From Aestuariirhabdus sp049985285 (lineage in GTDB: Bacteria; Pseudomonadota; Gammaproteobacteria; Pseudomonadales; Aestuariirhabdaceae): 64,000 bases of DNA. Below, piece after piece: positions 15,521 to 23,779 of this stretch. The DNA lies in the NCBI RefSeq assembly GCF_049985285.1, contig NZ_JBNIEU010000002.1:744001-808000 (forward strand), read 5' to 3'. How positions within the stretch are numbered: position 1 is the stretch's first letter; each line of letters begins with the position of its first letter. The position numbers and the translations under genes were made by a program. The notes beneath the pieces were generated by a model. It ran no database searches. It had not been told where the DNA came from and worked only from the letters and a program-made list of their open reading frames with translations.

Positions 15521-18220
15521 GTGAAAATAAAAGCCAAAATCGTAATCATCGTTTGCGCGGTTATTCTGGCAGCCTTTATCACCACCGCCCTTCTGGTAGG
15601 GCTTAAATCCAGCGCGACCGCCCGCGCACAGGCTTACGAAATTGCCCAGCAAACAGCACTGGGAAATAGTCGCGTCGTACAGGGAGTGTTGCAGAACGGG
15701 TTGTACAAGGCACATATGCTGCGCGCGGCGATGTTGCAGATTATTGAAAGTGGCCACCTGGACCGCCAGCTGGCCAATCATATGCTGATCAGTGCCTTTG
15801 AGGATGATCTGAATATTTCATCGGTTTGGTCGGTCTGGGAGCCCGATGTTTTTGATGGGCGTGATCTGGAGTACGCCAGTTCCCTTGGCCATGATGCCAA
15901 CGGCCGATTCGCCCCGGCGTGGCAGTTGCGTACCAACCTGATTGTGCGGATGCCGACGGATCACCTGGTAGGCAGTGAGCTTTATAACCGGATCAAGCAG
16001 GGGCGCCAGGAGGTAATTTTTGAGCCGGATCGCAACAGTGCCTACGCCGACGGCCGGTTGCTGGTCAGTCTGGTGGTTCCCATTATCGAATATGATCGAT
16101 TTCTGGGGGTGGTGGGTATAGATCTCGATGCCAGCCTGTTGCAAAGTCAGGTGGTTCGAGCGCGGGTCAATGATCAGGGGTATGCGGGCCTGATATCCGA
16201 TCAGGGTGTTTTCTTCGCCCACAGCGAACTGCCGCTGGTGGGTGAGAACCTGCTGGACGACCCTTTGTACCAGCGAGCGCGCTCCAATCTTTTAGAGGAT
16301 AAGCTCTATAAAGAGGTCGTGTTTTCCTCATCGTTGCAGCAGGATATTTTAAAGATCTACACCCCGGTTAGGGTCGGTTTGGCAGAGGCTCGTTGGGCTT
16401 TCGTTGTGGGCGTACCCATGGCCTCGGTATTGGAGAGCTCGCGTGCACTGAGCCACTTTACCGGCATTATCGGTGTCGCAACCCTGATCCTGGTGATGCT
16501 GGTTTTGTCGCTGTTGATCCAGCCGGTGATCGATCCCATCAGCGAGATGGCAACCCTGTTGCGTGATTTGGCCAAGGGTAAGATTCGGCGCCCGCGCCCG
16601 CGGGAAGCGGGGGGTGATGAAGTCGATGATATGTTTCAGAGCTATGGGCAACTGATTGAGGCGAATGAGGCGATGAGCCGGGTTTGCATTGCTATTGCCG
16701 AAGGTGATTTCAGCCAACGCATGGGAGAGCGCAGCGATGGGGATGTTGTGGCCAGCGTTATTAATGATATGGCCAGTCGCCGGCAGCTGATCGATACCGA
16801 GTTAAGGGCAGCACGGCAGGCGGCCGAGCAAGCGAATCGCGCCAAGAGCCAGTTCCTCTCAAATATGAGTCACGAATTGCGCACCCCGTTAAACGGTGTG
16901 TTGGGGTATGTGCAGGTATTGTTGCGGGACAAAAGCGCCAACCAGAGCCAGCGCCAGGCGCTGCGCGGTATTGAAAACTGTGGCCAGCATCTACTGAGCC
17001 TGATCAATGATGTGCTGGATATTTCCAAAATCGAAAGTGGTCGGTTGGAGCTGGAGGTGGCACCTACAAATTTGTCGAACCTTATCAATAGTGTCAGCGA
17101 TATTATCCGTCAACGAACTCACGGCAAGGGGTTGGAGTTCGAGTTGGATATCGCAGCAGATCTTCCGCTCACTATTGCTGCCGATGAGGTTAAATTACGT
17201 CAAATTCTGATAAACCTTTTGGGGAACGCGATCAAATTTACTGAGAAGGGGCATGTGTTACTGAAAGTTCGTGACTACCCCGATCGGGAGGTGCTGGAGT
17301 TCAGCGTAGAGGATAGTGGGGTGGGTATTCCGGCGGCCAAGCTTGACTCTATATTTGACCCGTTCGTACAAGCGGATACGGATCATCAAAATTCAGGAAC
17401 AGGGTTGGGCCTAGCGATAAGCCGTCGGTTGTGCGAGCTGATGGGAGGGCGTTTGCGAGTACAAAGCCGCGAGGGCGAGGGAAGCTGTTTCAGTTTTACG
17501 GTGCCTTTGCGTGAACTGGATGACCAGTCGCAGCTAAAGTTGGTGGACGAACGCCTGCAAGCACCGCATCTTAAGTCGGGCCAGCAGTTAAGCGTTTTAA
17601 TTGCCGACGACCAGGAAACAAATCGTGATATTTTGTCACGGTTACTCCATGAGGCTGGATTCGACACCGCTCAGGTTAATAACGGCCAGCAAGCTATTGA
17701 CTACCTCGAACATACGCCTGTGCCGCTGGTGCTGATGGATATTCGTATGCCTGTCATGAGCGGAACTGAAGCGGCGAGAATTATTCGGCGTTCGGAAGCG
17801 TTAAATGGCACCAAAGTAATTGCGGTATCGGCATCGGTATTTCCAGAATTTGTTGATCGACTGCAAGACTACGGGTTTGATGATTTTATAGGGAAACCAT
17901 TTAGGGCGTCGGAGCTTTTTGGAAAAATTCAGCAGCACATGGGGGTGGAATATGATCTTGAATTATCACTCCCCGAAGCGATTGATGCTTCTGTATCGGT
18001 CGTGTCGGATCCGATTGAACTGCCTGCAGGTTTGGTGGAACGCATTCAGCGCGCGGCCGAGTTTGGTGATATCGAAGCGTTGCGCGAGCTGGAGCTGGAA
18101 TTAGCCGAGATGGGTGAGGCTGAGCATCAGCTGGCTGCGCAGTTGCATCAGCTATTGATGGAGTTTGATCTTGTTGCGATTCAACGTTTATCGACTCAAT
18201 TGAAGAGCGGGAAAGAGTAA
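15521..18220 (+). CDS. membrane hybrid sensor histidine kinase (dCache-HAMP-HisKA-HATPase-REC)
   Basis: This 899-residue protein begins with GTG at 15521 behind GGGGACGG. A membrane helix at about 7-28 and another at about 308-332 enclose a periplasmic dCache-type sensor. A HAMP region follows, then HisKA with phospho-acceptor His451 (SHELRTPLNG), HATPase (N, G1 DSGVGIP, G2 GTGLGLAI) and a receiver with phospho-Asp740 (VLMDIRMPVMSG). The last ~75 residues are helical and acidic, like a degenerate phosphotransfer tail, but no HPt histidine motif is evident. The GIDL block in the sensor is common in amino-acid or organic-acid binding Cache domains. No dedicated response regulator is adjacent. 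Confidence 0.93.
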   Translation: MKIKAKIVIIVCAVILAAFITTALLVGLKSSATARAQAYEIAQQTALGNSRVVQGVLQNGLYKAHMLRAAMLQIIESGHLDRQLANHMLISAFEDDLNISSVWSVWEPDVFDGRDLEYASSLGHDANGRFAPAWQLRTNLIVRMPTDHLVGSELYNRIKQGRQEVIFEPDRNSAYADGRLLVSLVVPIIEYDRFLGVVGIDLDASLLQSQVVRARVNDQGYAGLISDQGVFFAHSELPLVGENLLDDPLYQRARSNLLEDKLYKEVVFSSSLQQDILKIYTPVRVGLAEARWAFVVGVPMASVLESSRALSHFTGIIGVATLILVMLVLSLLIQPVIDPISEMATLLRDLAKGKIRRPRPREAGGDEVDDMFQSYGQLIEANEAMSRVCIAIAEGDFSQRMGERSDGDVVASVINDMASRRQLIDTELRAARQAAEQANRAKSQFLSNMSHELRTPLNGVLGYVQVLLRDKSANQSQRQALRGIENCGQHLLSLINDVLDISKIESGRLELEVAPTNLSNLINSVSDIIRQRTHGKGLEFELDIAADLPLTIAADEVKLRQILINLLGNAIKFTEKGHVLLKVRDYPDREVLEFSVEDSGVGIPAAKLDSIFDPFVQADTDHQNSGTGLGLAISRRLCELMGGRLRVQSREGEGSCFSFTVPLRELDDQSQLKLVDERLQAPHLKSGQQLSVLIADDQETNRDILSRLLHEAGFDTAQVNNGQQAIDYLEHTPVPLVLMDIRMPVMSGTEAARIIRRSEALNGTKVIAVSASVFPEFVDRLQDYGFDDFIGKPFRASELFGKIQQHMGVEYDLELSLPEAIDASVSVVSDPIELPAGLVERIQRAAEFGDIEALRELELELAEMGEAEHQLAAQLHQLLMEFDLVAIQRLSTQLKSGKE

Positions 18221-18691
18221 ATGATCCCCGTGTTTTCCTCCAGCGAAGGCAGGGCGGTTATTGTCGGTTGTTGCCCGTCTGAACGGAACTATCTACAACG
18301 GTTGGCATCCGGGGTCGGGCGGCGTTGGGGGGGGCAGCGTGTGAAAGATATAGAGTTGATCGGCTCCGGCCAGCGAATGATAAAACGCACGGGAAAGGAG
18401 ATCTACAGAGCGCTGGATCGAGGCCACGACCGCAATCAACACGAAATGTCAGTGAGACGTCTGGAACTTTTTTATCAGGACGGTCAAGGGATGGCCGCAG
18501 GGGTATTAACCGGCCGACTAGGTTTACAGGCGATGAAGTTGTGCCGTCCGCTGCCTTTTATCGATGATGAAGAGCCTGCTATGGCGAATATTCGTCGCCA
18601 GCTTTTAACCCAAAGCGGGCAGCTTTTCCAGAAGCCCGAGAGGCGGGTCGACGGGGTCAAAACAGAGGTTGAACACCGCGATGGTCATTGA
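18221..18691 (+). CDS. uncertain ORF between the hybrid kinase and the Nudix fusion
   Basis: An open frame of 156 codons begins directly after the kinase stop (TAAATG) with GGGAAAGAG just upstream, and runs 11 bases into the Nudix gene. The predicted product is basic and resembles no family I know. It could be a coupled small gene or merely non-coding sequence between two genes. Codon pattern and conservation would decide; I hold it as doubtful. Confidence 0.25.
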   Translation: MIPVFSSSEGRAVIVGCCPSERNYLQRLASGVGRRWGGQRVKDIELIGSGQRMIKRTGKEIYRALDRGHDRNQHEMSVRRLELFYQDGQGMAAGVLTGRLGLQAMKLCRPLPFIDDEEPAMANIRRQLLTQSGQLFQKPERRVDGVKTEVEHRDGH

Positions 18692-19658
18692 GGTGACGGC
18701 GGCCATTATCGAGCGGGATGGCAAGGTATTGGCGGCACGCCGCACGCCAGGCGATCCCCTGGCCGGCTTGTGGGAGTTTCCCGGTGGGAAGCTGGAGCCG
18801 GGTGAGAGCCAGCGCGAATGCCTGCGGCGGGAGCTTCGGGAGGAGCTGGCGATTGAATGCGAGATAGGGGACCACATCGTTTCCAGCCCCTACGATTACC
18901 GCGATAAACGGATCATATTGCACGCGTACGCTGCACGAATTGTGCGGGGTGAACCGCAGAGGATCGACCATGATCGACTCTGTTGGCAGGTCCCGGAAGC
19001 GTTGATGTCGCTCGATTGGGCTCCTGCGGATATTGCTATCGTGAAACGATACCAGTCCCTATGGCCACAGCGTCGCTCCCTGCAGTATTACGACGTCAAC
19101 GCCGCAGCGTACGCGCAGGAGACCCGACAGTTTTCCATGGGGCCGCATTACCAACGATTTTTATCTTACCTGCCTGCGGATGCTCGTATTTTGGACCTTG
19201 GGTGCGGCTCCGGGCGTGACAGCCTCTATTTTTCCTCCTGTGGGTATCGAGTGACCGCAGTGGATGCTTCAGCGGCGATGGTTGCGGAGGCTGCCCGGCT
19301 AACAGGGTTGCCGGTTTCGGTGATGAAGGCCCAGCAGCTGTGTTCCCAGCAGGCCTACGAAGGTGTCTGGTGCAGTGCCAGCTTACTTCACTGCCCCCAA
19401 GCGGATCTGGCCGAACTGTTTCATCGTATTGCAGAGGCTCTGGTGCCGGGCGGAATCTGTTTTGCCTCCTTCAAATCAGGCCAGGGTGAGCGAATAGACA
19501 GCAAGGGGCGATTTTTCTGCGATCAAACCCCCCACTCCCTTGGCCTGCTTCTACAGGGCGAGGGGCTACTGCAAAGCATCGATCTGTGGGAGGGGGAGAG
19601 CCTCCTGCGCGGGCAGTCCCAGCGTTGGAGCTGTATGCTGGCTAGGCGCCGACAATAG
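18681..19658 (+). CDS. fused Nudix (MutT-like) hydrolase and class I methyltransferase
   Basis: This 325-residue, two-domain protein starts at the ATG at 18681 (AGAGG upstream). Residues about 1-130 are a MutT-type Nudix hydrolase; the Nudix box GX5EX7REXXEE is intact (GGKLEPGESQRECLRRELREE), so removal of oxidised nucleotides such as 8-oxo-dGTP is plausible. From about residue 135 an S-adenosylmethionine-dependent methyltransferase follows: motif I ILDLGCGSGRDS at about 170, acidic VTAVDAS, and LVPGGICFASFK. The methyl acceptor is unknown. Pseudomonas MutT proteins often carry a thiamine-phosphate-synthase-like C-terminus instead, so this C-terminal partner is unusual. No frameshift or internal start separates the halves. 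Confidence 0.85.
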   Translation: MVIEVTAAIIERDGKVLAARRTPGDPLAGLWEFPGGKLEPGESQRECLRRELREELAIECEIGDHIVSSPYDYRDKRIILHAYAARIVRGEPQRIDHDRLCWQVPEALMSLDWAPADIAIVKRYQSLWPQRRSLQYYDVNAAAYAQETRQFSMGPHYQRFLSYLPADARILDLGCGSGRDSLYFSSCGYRVTAVDASAAMVAEAARLTGLPVSVMKAQQLCSQQAYEGVWCSASLLHCPQADLAELFHRIAEALVPGGICFASFKSGQGERIDSKGRFFCDQTPHSLGLLLQGEGLLQSIDLWEGESLLRGQSQRWSCMLARRRQ

Positions 19659-19770
19659 GGGGGCTGCGACATTTTGCCCCATTGCTTGTTATGTTGCTTG
19701 CAGTAAACTCACAGCGTACCTATCGACACCCGCACGTGTTGACTTGATGGCAGGCCCCGGTCTGCCATTT

Positions 19771-19815
19771 TTTATGTACAGGATGTACGGGCCGTTAGCT
19801 GCGCTCCTTCGCCTG
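19771..19815 (+). repeat. interspersed repeat, outlying copy
   Basis: The segment TTATGTACAGGATGTACGGG and the following GCCGTTAGCTGCGCTCC are the reverse complement of the unit repeated at 22.9-23.2 kb. It contains the palindromic core GTACAGGATGTAC. It lies in the non-coding gap between the Nudix fusion and the TRIC-family gene, close to the latter's 3' end. Confidence 0.6.
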
Positions 19816-19866
19816 TTGCGTCACTGCGCCCCTCCAGGTGCCCGTTGCTCCCGTGCTGAGTCCTGA

Positions 19867-20472
19867 TCAGCCATGAAACCTGAATGTAGGTAGCGACAGG
19901 TTCTTGCGAATGGCCAGTACGCGGATAACGAGTGTGACCAGCGCCGATAGCAGCATGGACGCCTCCTGTGAAACCTGCATGGCCAGCAGTAACAAGTAGA
20001 CTCCGGCGCCAACCATCGATGCGGCGGCATAGATCTCGCTTCGCAACACCATGGGTACCTGACCGCAGAGCAGGTCGCGGATCATGCCCCCCATCACCCC
20101 GGTCATTATCCCCATCATCATAGCGATAGTGACCCCGGCACCGTAGTCTAGCGCTTTTTGGGTGCCAATAATGGTGAATACCGCCAAACCTAGCGCATCG
20201 GCGTATTTCAGTTCGGACAGATTAATGTTGATGCGGCGAGCGCCCCAGAACACCGTAAGCGCAGACGCCATGCCTATCTGAATATAGAGCGGGTCACGCA
20301 CCCAGAAAACGGGCGTTGCCCCCAGAATCAGGTCGCGGAAGGTGCCGCCGCCAATAGCGGTAGCTAGCGCGACGACCATGACTCCAAACAGGTCCATACG
20401 TTGCCGGCCTGCGATCAGGCAGCCAGAGATCGCGAATACCGCCGTACCAAACAGATCCAGCCAATAGAGCAT
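19867..20472 (-). CDS. TRIC/YadS (UPF0126) family membrane channel
   Basis: This 201-residue integral membrane protein has about seven helices. Two repeated halves carry the family's glycine-rich GGGTFRDL and GGMIRDLLCG motifs, which kink the helices and line the pore in prokaryotic TRIC trimeric cation channels. The start is MLYWLDLFGTAVFAISG. It stands alone on the minus strand. A role in potassium or small-cation flux is taken from characterised homologues; nothing in the context specifies it. Confidence 0.9.
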   Translation of the reverse strand: MLYWLDLFGTAVFAISGCLIAGRQRMDLFGVMVVALATAIGGGTFRDLILGATPVFWVRDPLYIQIGMASALTVFWGARRININLSELKYADALGLAVFTIIGTQKALDYGAGVTIAMMMGIMTGVMGGMIRDLLCGQVPMVLRSEIYAAASMVGAGVYLLLLAMQVSQEASMLLSALVTLVIRVLAIRKNLSLPTFRFHG

Positions 20473-20633
20473 AGGGTCTTCCTGTGGGTAAATCGGACTA
20501 TTCTAGAAGCTATTGGGAGAACCGTCATCCGTAGAATGGCCGCGCCGGACCTCCCGCCGGAGGTTGTTGGTTGCAAACCGGCACCTCCGCACAATAGGAT
20601 AGATTCTTTAACATCTGGCCATAGAGATGACTC

Positions 20634-20783
20634 ATGAATTCACCGGGCGAAAAAGATACGCTGGAAACCGATGATTTTGATTTTCTGGAGGAGGTGGATG
20701 ACGAGTTCAGCACCGATACATTTATCGATAGTCAGGATGCCATCGACGCCGATAATGACTGCGGTGATGCCTGTAAAATCTAG
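20634..20783 (+). CDS. small acidic protein, 49 residues
   Basis: An open frame of 49 codons starts at an ATG with GAGATGA just upstream. The product is strongly acidic (DDFDFLEEVDDEFSTD) with two cysteines near the end (DCGDACKI). A biased composition and the good ribosome site favour a real gene. It precedes a conserved zinc-ribbon-like gene by 35 bases on the same strand. I do not recognise it. Confidence 0.45.
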   Translation: MNSPGEKDTLETDDFDFLEEVDDEFSTDTFIDSQDAIDADNDCGDACKI

Positions 20784-20818
20784 GGTATTTGCTGGTTTCT
20801 GCCGGAGGGAGCCTGGGC

Positions 20819-21004
20819 ATGGGTGATGTCGTCGCGTTTCGAAAACCCTCGCTGAAAACGAAAGCCAAGGGCAAGACACTGTGTGGCAACGGCTTCCACA
20901 AGTGGGAGATTGAGCACGAGAAGCAATTTGATGTGAAGCAGGGAGCGTTGGTGACTGCGTGGCGCTGCAAGCGTTGCGGTGAGCGCAAGGTCAAAGCCTT
21001 GTAA
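20819..21004 (+). CDS. small zinc-ribbon-like conserved protein
   Basis: This 61-residue basic protein has a single-knuckle motif CKRCGE near its C-terminus and one further cysteine (TLCGNGFHKWE) with a histidine, plausible ligands for one metal ion. The start MGDVVAFRKPS has GGAGGGA ten bases upstream; a longer frame to 20789 lacks a site. It resembles short uncharacterised proteins in Pseudomonas and relatives. Function is unknown. Confidence 0.7.
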   Translation: MGDVVAFRKPSLKTKAKGKTLCGNGFHKWEIEHEKQFDVKQGALVTAWRCKRCGERKVKAL

Positions 21005-21051
21005 GGCTTTTGCATAGGGTTAAAAAATACCCTAAAATCCGCGCCGCGGTA

Positions 21052-21077
21052 GAGTTCCCTTACCTCATACAAAAAGG
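21052..21077 (+). promoter_or_regulatory. possible preQ1-I-like riboswitch in the yhhQ leader
   Basis: The leader can be read in preQ1-I order: a GAG/CTC stem (21052-21054, 21064-21066), TTC loop, CCTT (21058-21061) that can pair with AAGG (21074-21077), and an A-rich tail between. The AAGG is also the Shine-Dalgarno of yhhQ, nine bases before its ATG, so closing the pseudoknot would block translation. The stem is only 3 bp, shorter than usual, so this is tentative; a 6-bp alternative hairpin with a bulge (GGTAgAG / CTTACC) also exists. Confidence 0.35.
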
Positions 21078-21086
21078 ATTCCTGTT

Positions 21087-21746
21087 ATGTATCTCTCTTC
21101 GGTGCCCGCGCGGGCGCTTTTTCTATTAGTTTTGTTTCATATTCTGGTGATCGCTTCCAGTAACTATCTGGTGCAGATCCCTTTTACCCTGGCTGGCTTT
21201 CACACCACCTGGGGAGCTTTTAGTTTTCCCTTTATCTTTCTGGCGACCGACCTGACGGTTCGAATTTTTGGTGCAGACGCCGCTCGGCGTATCATTTTTC
21301 GGGTAATGTTCCCGGCGCTAGCCATCTCCTACCTTGTGTCGGTGGTCTTTTATCAGGGCGCTTACCAGGGGGGCGGGGCTCTACTGGAGTTTAATAGCTT
21401 TGTCGCCCGTATCGCCTTCGCCAGCTTTGCCGCGTACCTGCTCGGCCAGCTAGTTGATATTCGGGTATTTAATCGCCTGCGTTCCCTGAAAGCCTGGTGG
21501 GTTGCTCCCGCAGCTTCGACGGTGATCGGTAATCTGCTCGATTCCCTGACGTTTTTTGCGCTGGCTTTCTACCAGTCCGTCGACCCGTTTATGGCAGCCA
21601 ATTGGCTGGAGATTGGCCTCGTGGACTACGGCTATAAATTATTGATTAGTATATTGTTCTTTCTGCCGTTGTACGGTGTTGTGCTGAAGCGGATGGAGCG
21701 CTGGCTCACGCGCCAGGCACCGGTAGCGGTGGTGGATGCGAAATAG
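21087..21746 (+). CDS. yhhQ: queuosine precursor transporter YhhQ
   Basis: This 219-residue protein with about six membrane helices belongs to the VUT/YhhQ (DUF165) family. YhhQ imports the 7-deazaguanines preQ0 and preQ1, precursors of the queuosine base in tRNA. Typical blocks are LVQIPFTLAGFHTTWGAFSF, FLATDLTVRIFG, and GNLLDSLTFFALAF. The ATG follows AAGGA by eight bases. The short leader contains a candidate preQ1-type fold. No queuosine biosynthesis genes are in the window. Confidence 0.94.
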   Translation: MYLSSVPARALFLLVLFHILVIASSNYLVQIPFTLAGFHTTWGAFSFPFIFLATDLTVRIFGADAARRIIFRVMFPALAISYLVSVVFYQGAYQGGGALLEFNSFVARIAFASFAAYLLGQLVDIRVFNRLRSLKAWWVAPAASTVIGNLLDSLTFFALAFYQSVDPFMAANWLEIGLVDYGYKLLISILFFLPLYGVVLKRMERWLTRQAPVAVVDAK

Positions 21747-21829
21747 CGTCGAGTCTTAAGGGGTTGCCTGAGCTTGCCTGCCATAGAGGGGCTGCTCAGG
21801 GGGCCGGATGTGTGGTGTCTGAAAATAGG

Positions 21830-21896
21830 GACGACCCAACGCTTGGGGTCGTCGGGCCGTCCGGGTAACATTGAAACCTTAGGAGTAGGTCAATGT
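21830..21896 (+). ncRNA. structured non-coding element, copy 1
   Basis: A perfect 8-bp hairpin (GACGACCC / GGGTCGTC, loop AACGCTTG) is followed by a 7-bp hairpin (ACATTGA / TCAATGT, 21868-21874 and 21890-21896) whose loop contains TTAGGAGTAGG. The strings ACGCTTGGGG and AGGAGTA recur, in the same order, in the two elements at 23.2 and 23.4-23.5 kb. The gap 21747-22087 holds no other feature I can see. Expression as RNA is not shown. Confidence 0.35.
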
Positions 21897-22087
21897 CCCC
21901 GTAATTATAGACAGCGAATTTCGTCCAGCTATCCGTAATGCTACTTCTTTATGTTGTGATAACTACCTATTTTAAAACCAGCGAGGCTTAGATCTCAACG
22001 GAGCTAAAGGTTGTTAAAACGCGCCATCTTGCCAGTACCCAAGCTCCACCGCTTGCTTCGGAGGAGAAATAACTGAGGACGCCGACT

Positions 22088-22711
22088 ATGAATACCGACA
22101 AATCTATCCTCTGCCCCGCCTCGGAATGCCTGCCGGGTCGACCCGATTCGTTGCCCGTACCGGCACAGCACTACCTGAATGGCACCCCCCTGCAGCCGCC
22201 TTTCCCGGAAAACATGCAGCAAGCGATCTTCGGATTAGGATGTTTTTGGGGGGCAGAGCGCCGTTTCTGGCAGCAGCAGGGGGTTTACAGTACTGCGGTC
22301 GGTTACGCGGGAGGCCACACGCCCAACCCGACCTACGAAGAGGTCTGTAGCGGGCGCACGGCGCACAGTGAGGTGGTGTTGGTTGTATACGACCCGTCAC
22401 AGGTCCAGTACTCACAATTGTTGCAGGTATTCTGGGAGAGTCATGACCCCACTCAGGGTATGCGCCAGGGTAACGACCGAGGAACCCAGTACCGCTCCGC
22501 GCTCTACTGCACAACCGAAGCGCAGCTTGACCAGGCGCACCAGAGCCGGATGGCGTTTCAGCACTCATTGGCCGAGGCCGGGTTTGGCCCCATCACCACT
22601 GAGATAGAGCCTGCCCCCGTGTTCTATTACGCCGAAGAGTACCATCAGCAGTATTTGGCGAAAAATCCCGACGGCTACTGCGGATTAAGTGGAACCGGCA
22701 TCCGCTGTTAG
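22088..22711 (+). CDS. msrA: peptide methionine sulfoxide reductase MsrA
   Basis: This 207-residue enzyme repairs methionine-S-sulfoxide in proteins. The catalytic motif is GCFWGAER near residue 51, followed by VGYAGG, YEEVCSGRTAHSEVV and FWESHDPTQGMRQGNDRGTQYRS, all canonical. A resolving cysteine is likely in YCGLSGTGIRC at the C-terminus. The N-terminal ~40-residue extension is usual for the longer gammaproteobacterial form and there is no secretion signal. A terminator follows the stop. Confidence 0.96.
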   Translation: MNTDKSILCPASECLPGRPDSLPVPAQHYLNGTPLQPPFPENMQQAIFGLGCFWGAERRFWQQQGVYSTAVGYAGGHTPNPTYEEVCSGRTAHSEVVLVVYDPSQVQYSQLLQVFWESHDPTQGMRQGNDRGTQYRSALYCTTEAQLDQAHQSRMAFQHSLAEAGFGPITTEIEPAPVFYYAEEYHQQYLAKNPDGYCGLSGTGIRC

Positions 22712-22761
22712 CACACTATCCTGCCCCCTCTATTCCGCCGTTTAACCCCGCTAACAAAAAC

Positions 22762-22794
22762 AAACCCCGGTTCCGATTAGGGGCCGGGGTTTTA
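22762..22794 (+). terminator. terminator of msrA
   Basis: A perfect 9-bp stem AAACCCCGG / CCGGGGTTT around a 13-base loop is followed by TTTAT. It lies 50 bases after the msrA stop. Confidence 0.75.
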
Positions 22795-22902
22795 TCCGTT
22801 GAATCAATGCCTAGGATGATCCACACAGACTGACTTGAGCATAGACCAGAAACCAGAAACAGGCGAAAAGGGTAGGGTAAAAGTAGATGGCCCGCAGCAT
22901 AG

Positions 22903-23180
22903 GATCGACAGGGATGCCGGCAGTGCCGATTGTGCAGGAACGCAGCTAACGGCCCGTAAATCCTGTACATAAGCCACTACCGCGACCCACAGGGATGTGG
23001 GAAGTGCCGATTTGGCAGGAGCACTAATCGGCCCGTCCATGGCTCTCGTGGCATACGACCGACAGGGATGTCGGAAGTGCCGATTGCGCAGGAGCACAGC
23101 TAACGGCCCGTACATCCTGTACATAAGCCACTACCGCCGTCCATGGCTCTCGTGGCATACCGTACATCCTGTACATAAAA
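22903..23180. repeat. cluster of three to four interspersed repeat units
   Basis: Units begin near 22907, 22988 and 23060 with a self-complementary start (ACAGGGATGT inside matching arms, for example CCGACA/TGTCGG), then GGAAGTGCCGAT, a GCAGGAGCAC stretch and GGCCCGTACATCCTGTACAT. The second unit ends differently, in GGCCCGTCCATGGCTCTCGT, and this ending recurs at 23137-23160. A last partial unit (CGTACATCCTGTACAT) ends at 23177. The reverse-strand open frames here (MYRMYGPLA...) are products of the repeat. The layout is that of REP/MITE-like intergenic elements. Confidence 0.7.
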
Positions 23181-23182
23181 AA

Positions 23183-23280
23183 ACGGCTATGACATAAGGG
23201 GGGTCATAGCCGTCTAGCTTAAGTACCCTTAACGCTTGGGGGAACGCATCCGGGTTTAACAACACACAAGGAGTAATACA
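23183..23280 (+). ncRNA. structured non-coding element, copy 2
   Basis: An 11-bp perfect stem (23183-23193 with 23203-23213) carries the loop ATAAGGGGG. A second region TTAAgtACCC ... GGGTTTAA encloses ACGCTTGGGGG, then an AC-rich stretch and AAGGAGTAATACATC follow. Order and loop sequences match the next element. No open frame follows the AGGAG, so it is not an obvious gene leader. The region 23281-23413 shows nothing further except a doubtful 37-codon frame at 23372. Confidence 0.4.
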
Positions 23281-23413
23281 TCAATATTCAACATTCTGTA
23301 CTAACTGTGACCGTGGCTCGGTGAGCAAAGTTCCATAAAAGAGGATAAAAAACCACAATAAGTATAAGTCTATGAAAAAAATGGCTTTTATTGCAGCGGA
23401 GCCCCCAAAAAAA

Positions 23414-23535
23414 AGCGGTCATGACCAAAGGGGGAGGGTCATGACCGCTAACAATATCTCACAGCGCTTGGGGGGTAGCTGAGAGATCACTTACAACACT
23501 AAACACAGGAGTAGTCACGAAGGAGTTGTGATCTA
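23414..23535 (+). ncRNA. structured non-coding element, copy 3
   Basis: A 13-bp perfect stem (23414-23426 with 23437-23449) carries the loop AAAGGGGGAG. A second hairpin (23456-23465 with 23478-23487, one mismatch) carries GCTTGGGGGG in its loop. A third possible pairing, GATCAC(tta)CAAC with GTTGTGATC, encloses ACACAGGAGTAG. Each hairpin presents a G-rich single-stranded loop. The gap to polB (23536-23779) holds no other feature I can see. Confidence 0.4.
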
Positions 23536-23779
23536 CTTGATTATAGAGTTTGCACTGCCCGAAAAGTTCCTGGAACCGGGTTCCGGGTGCCGAATTTAGG
23601 GGGGAGTCGGCATTTACTTTCTGTGCTGGCTGTCTCGTAAATCAATGATGACAGAATAGGAGATTCGGTCGGTGGGGGGTATTGGTAGATGCACGAAATC
23701 GATGAGGGAAACTACCTAGAAGAACTGGGGATGTCGAAGCGTCTCCCGCAGTTGCGATTTTAATGACAGATTCTCACTA

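Noticed and set aside
22716..23124. Open frames beginning MYRMYGPLA on the minus strand
   Set aside because: They are translations of the interspersed repeat; the same string also appears at 19.77 kb outside any gene context.
23372..23485. A 37-codon open frame (MKKMAFIAAEPPKK...)
   Set aside because: No ribosome site, and most of it runs through the hairpin element.
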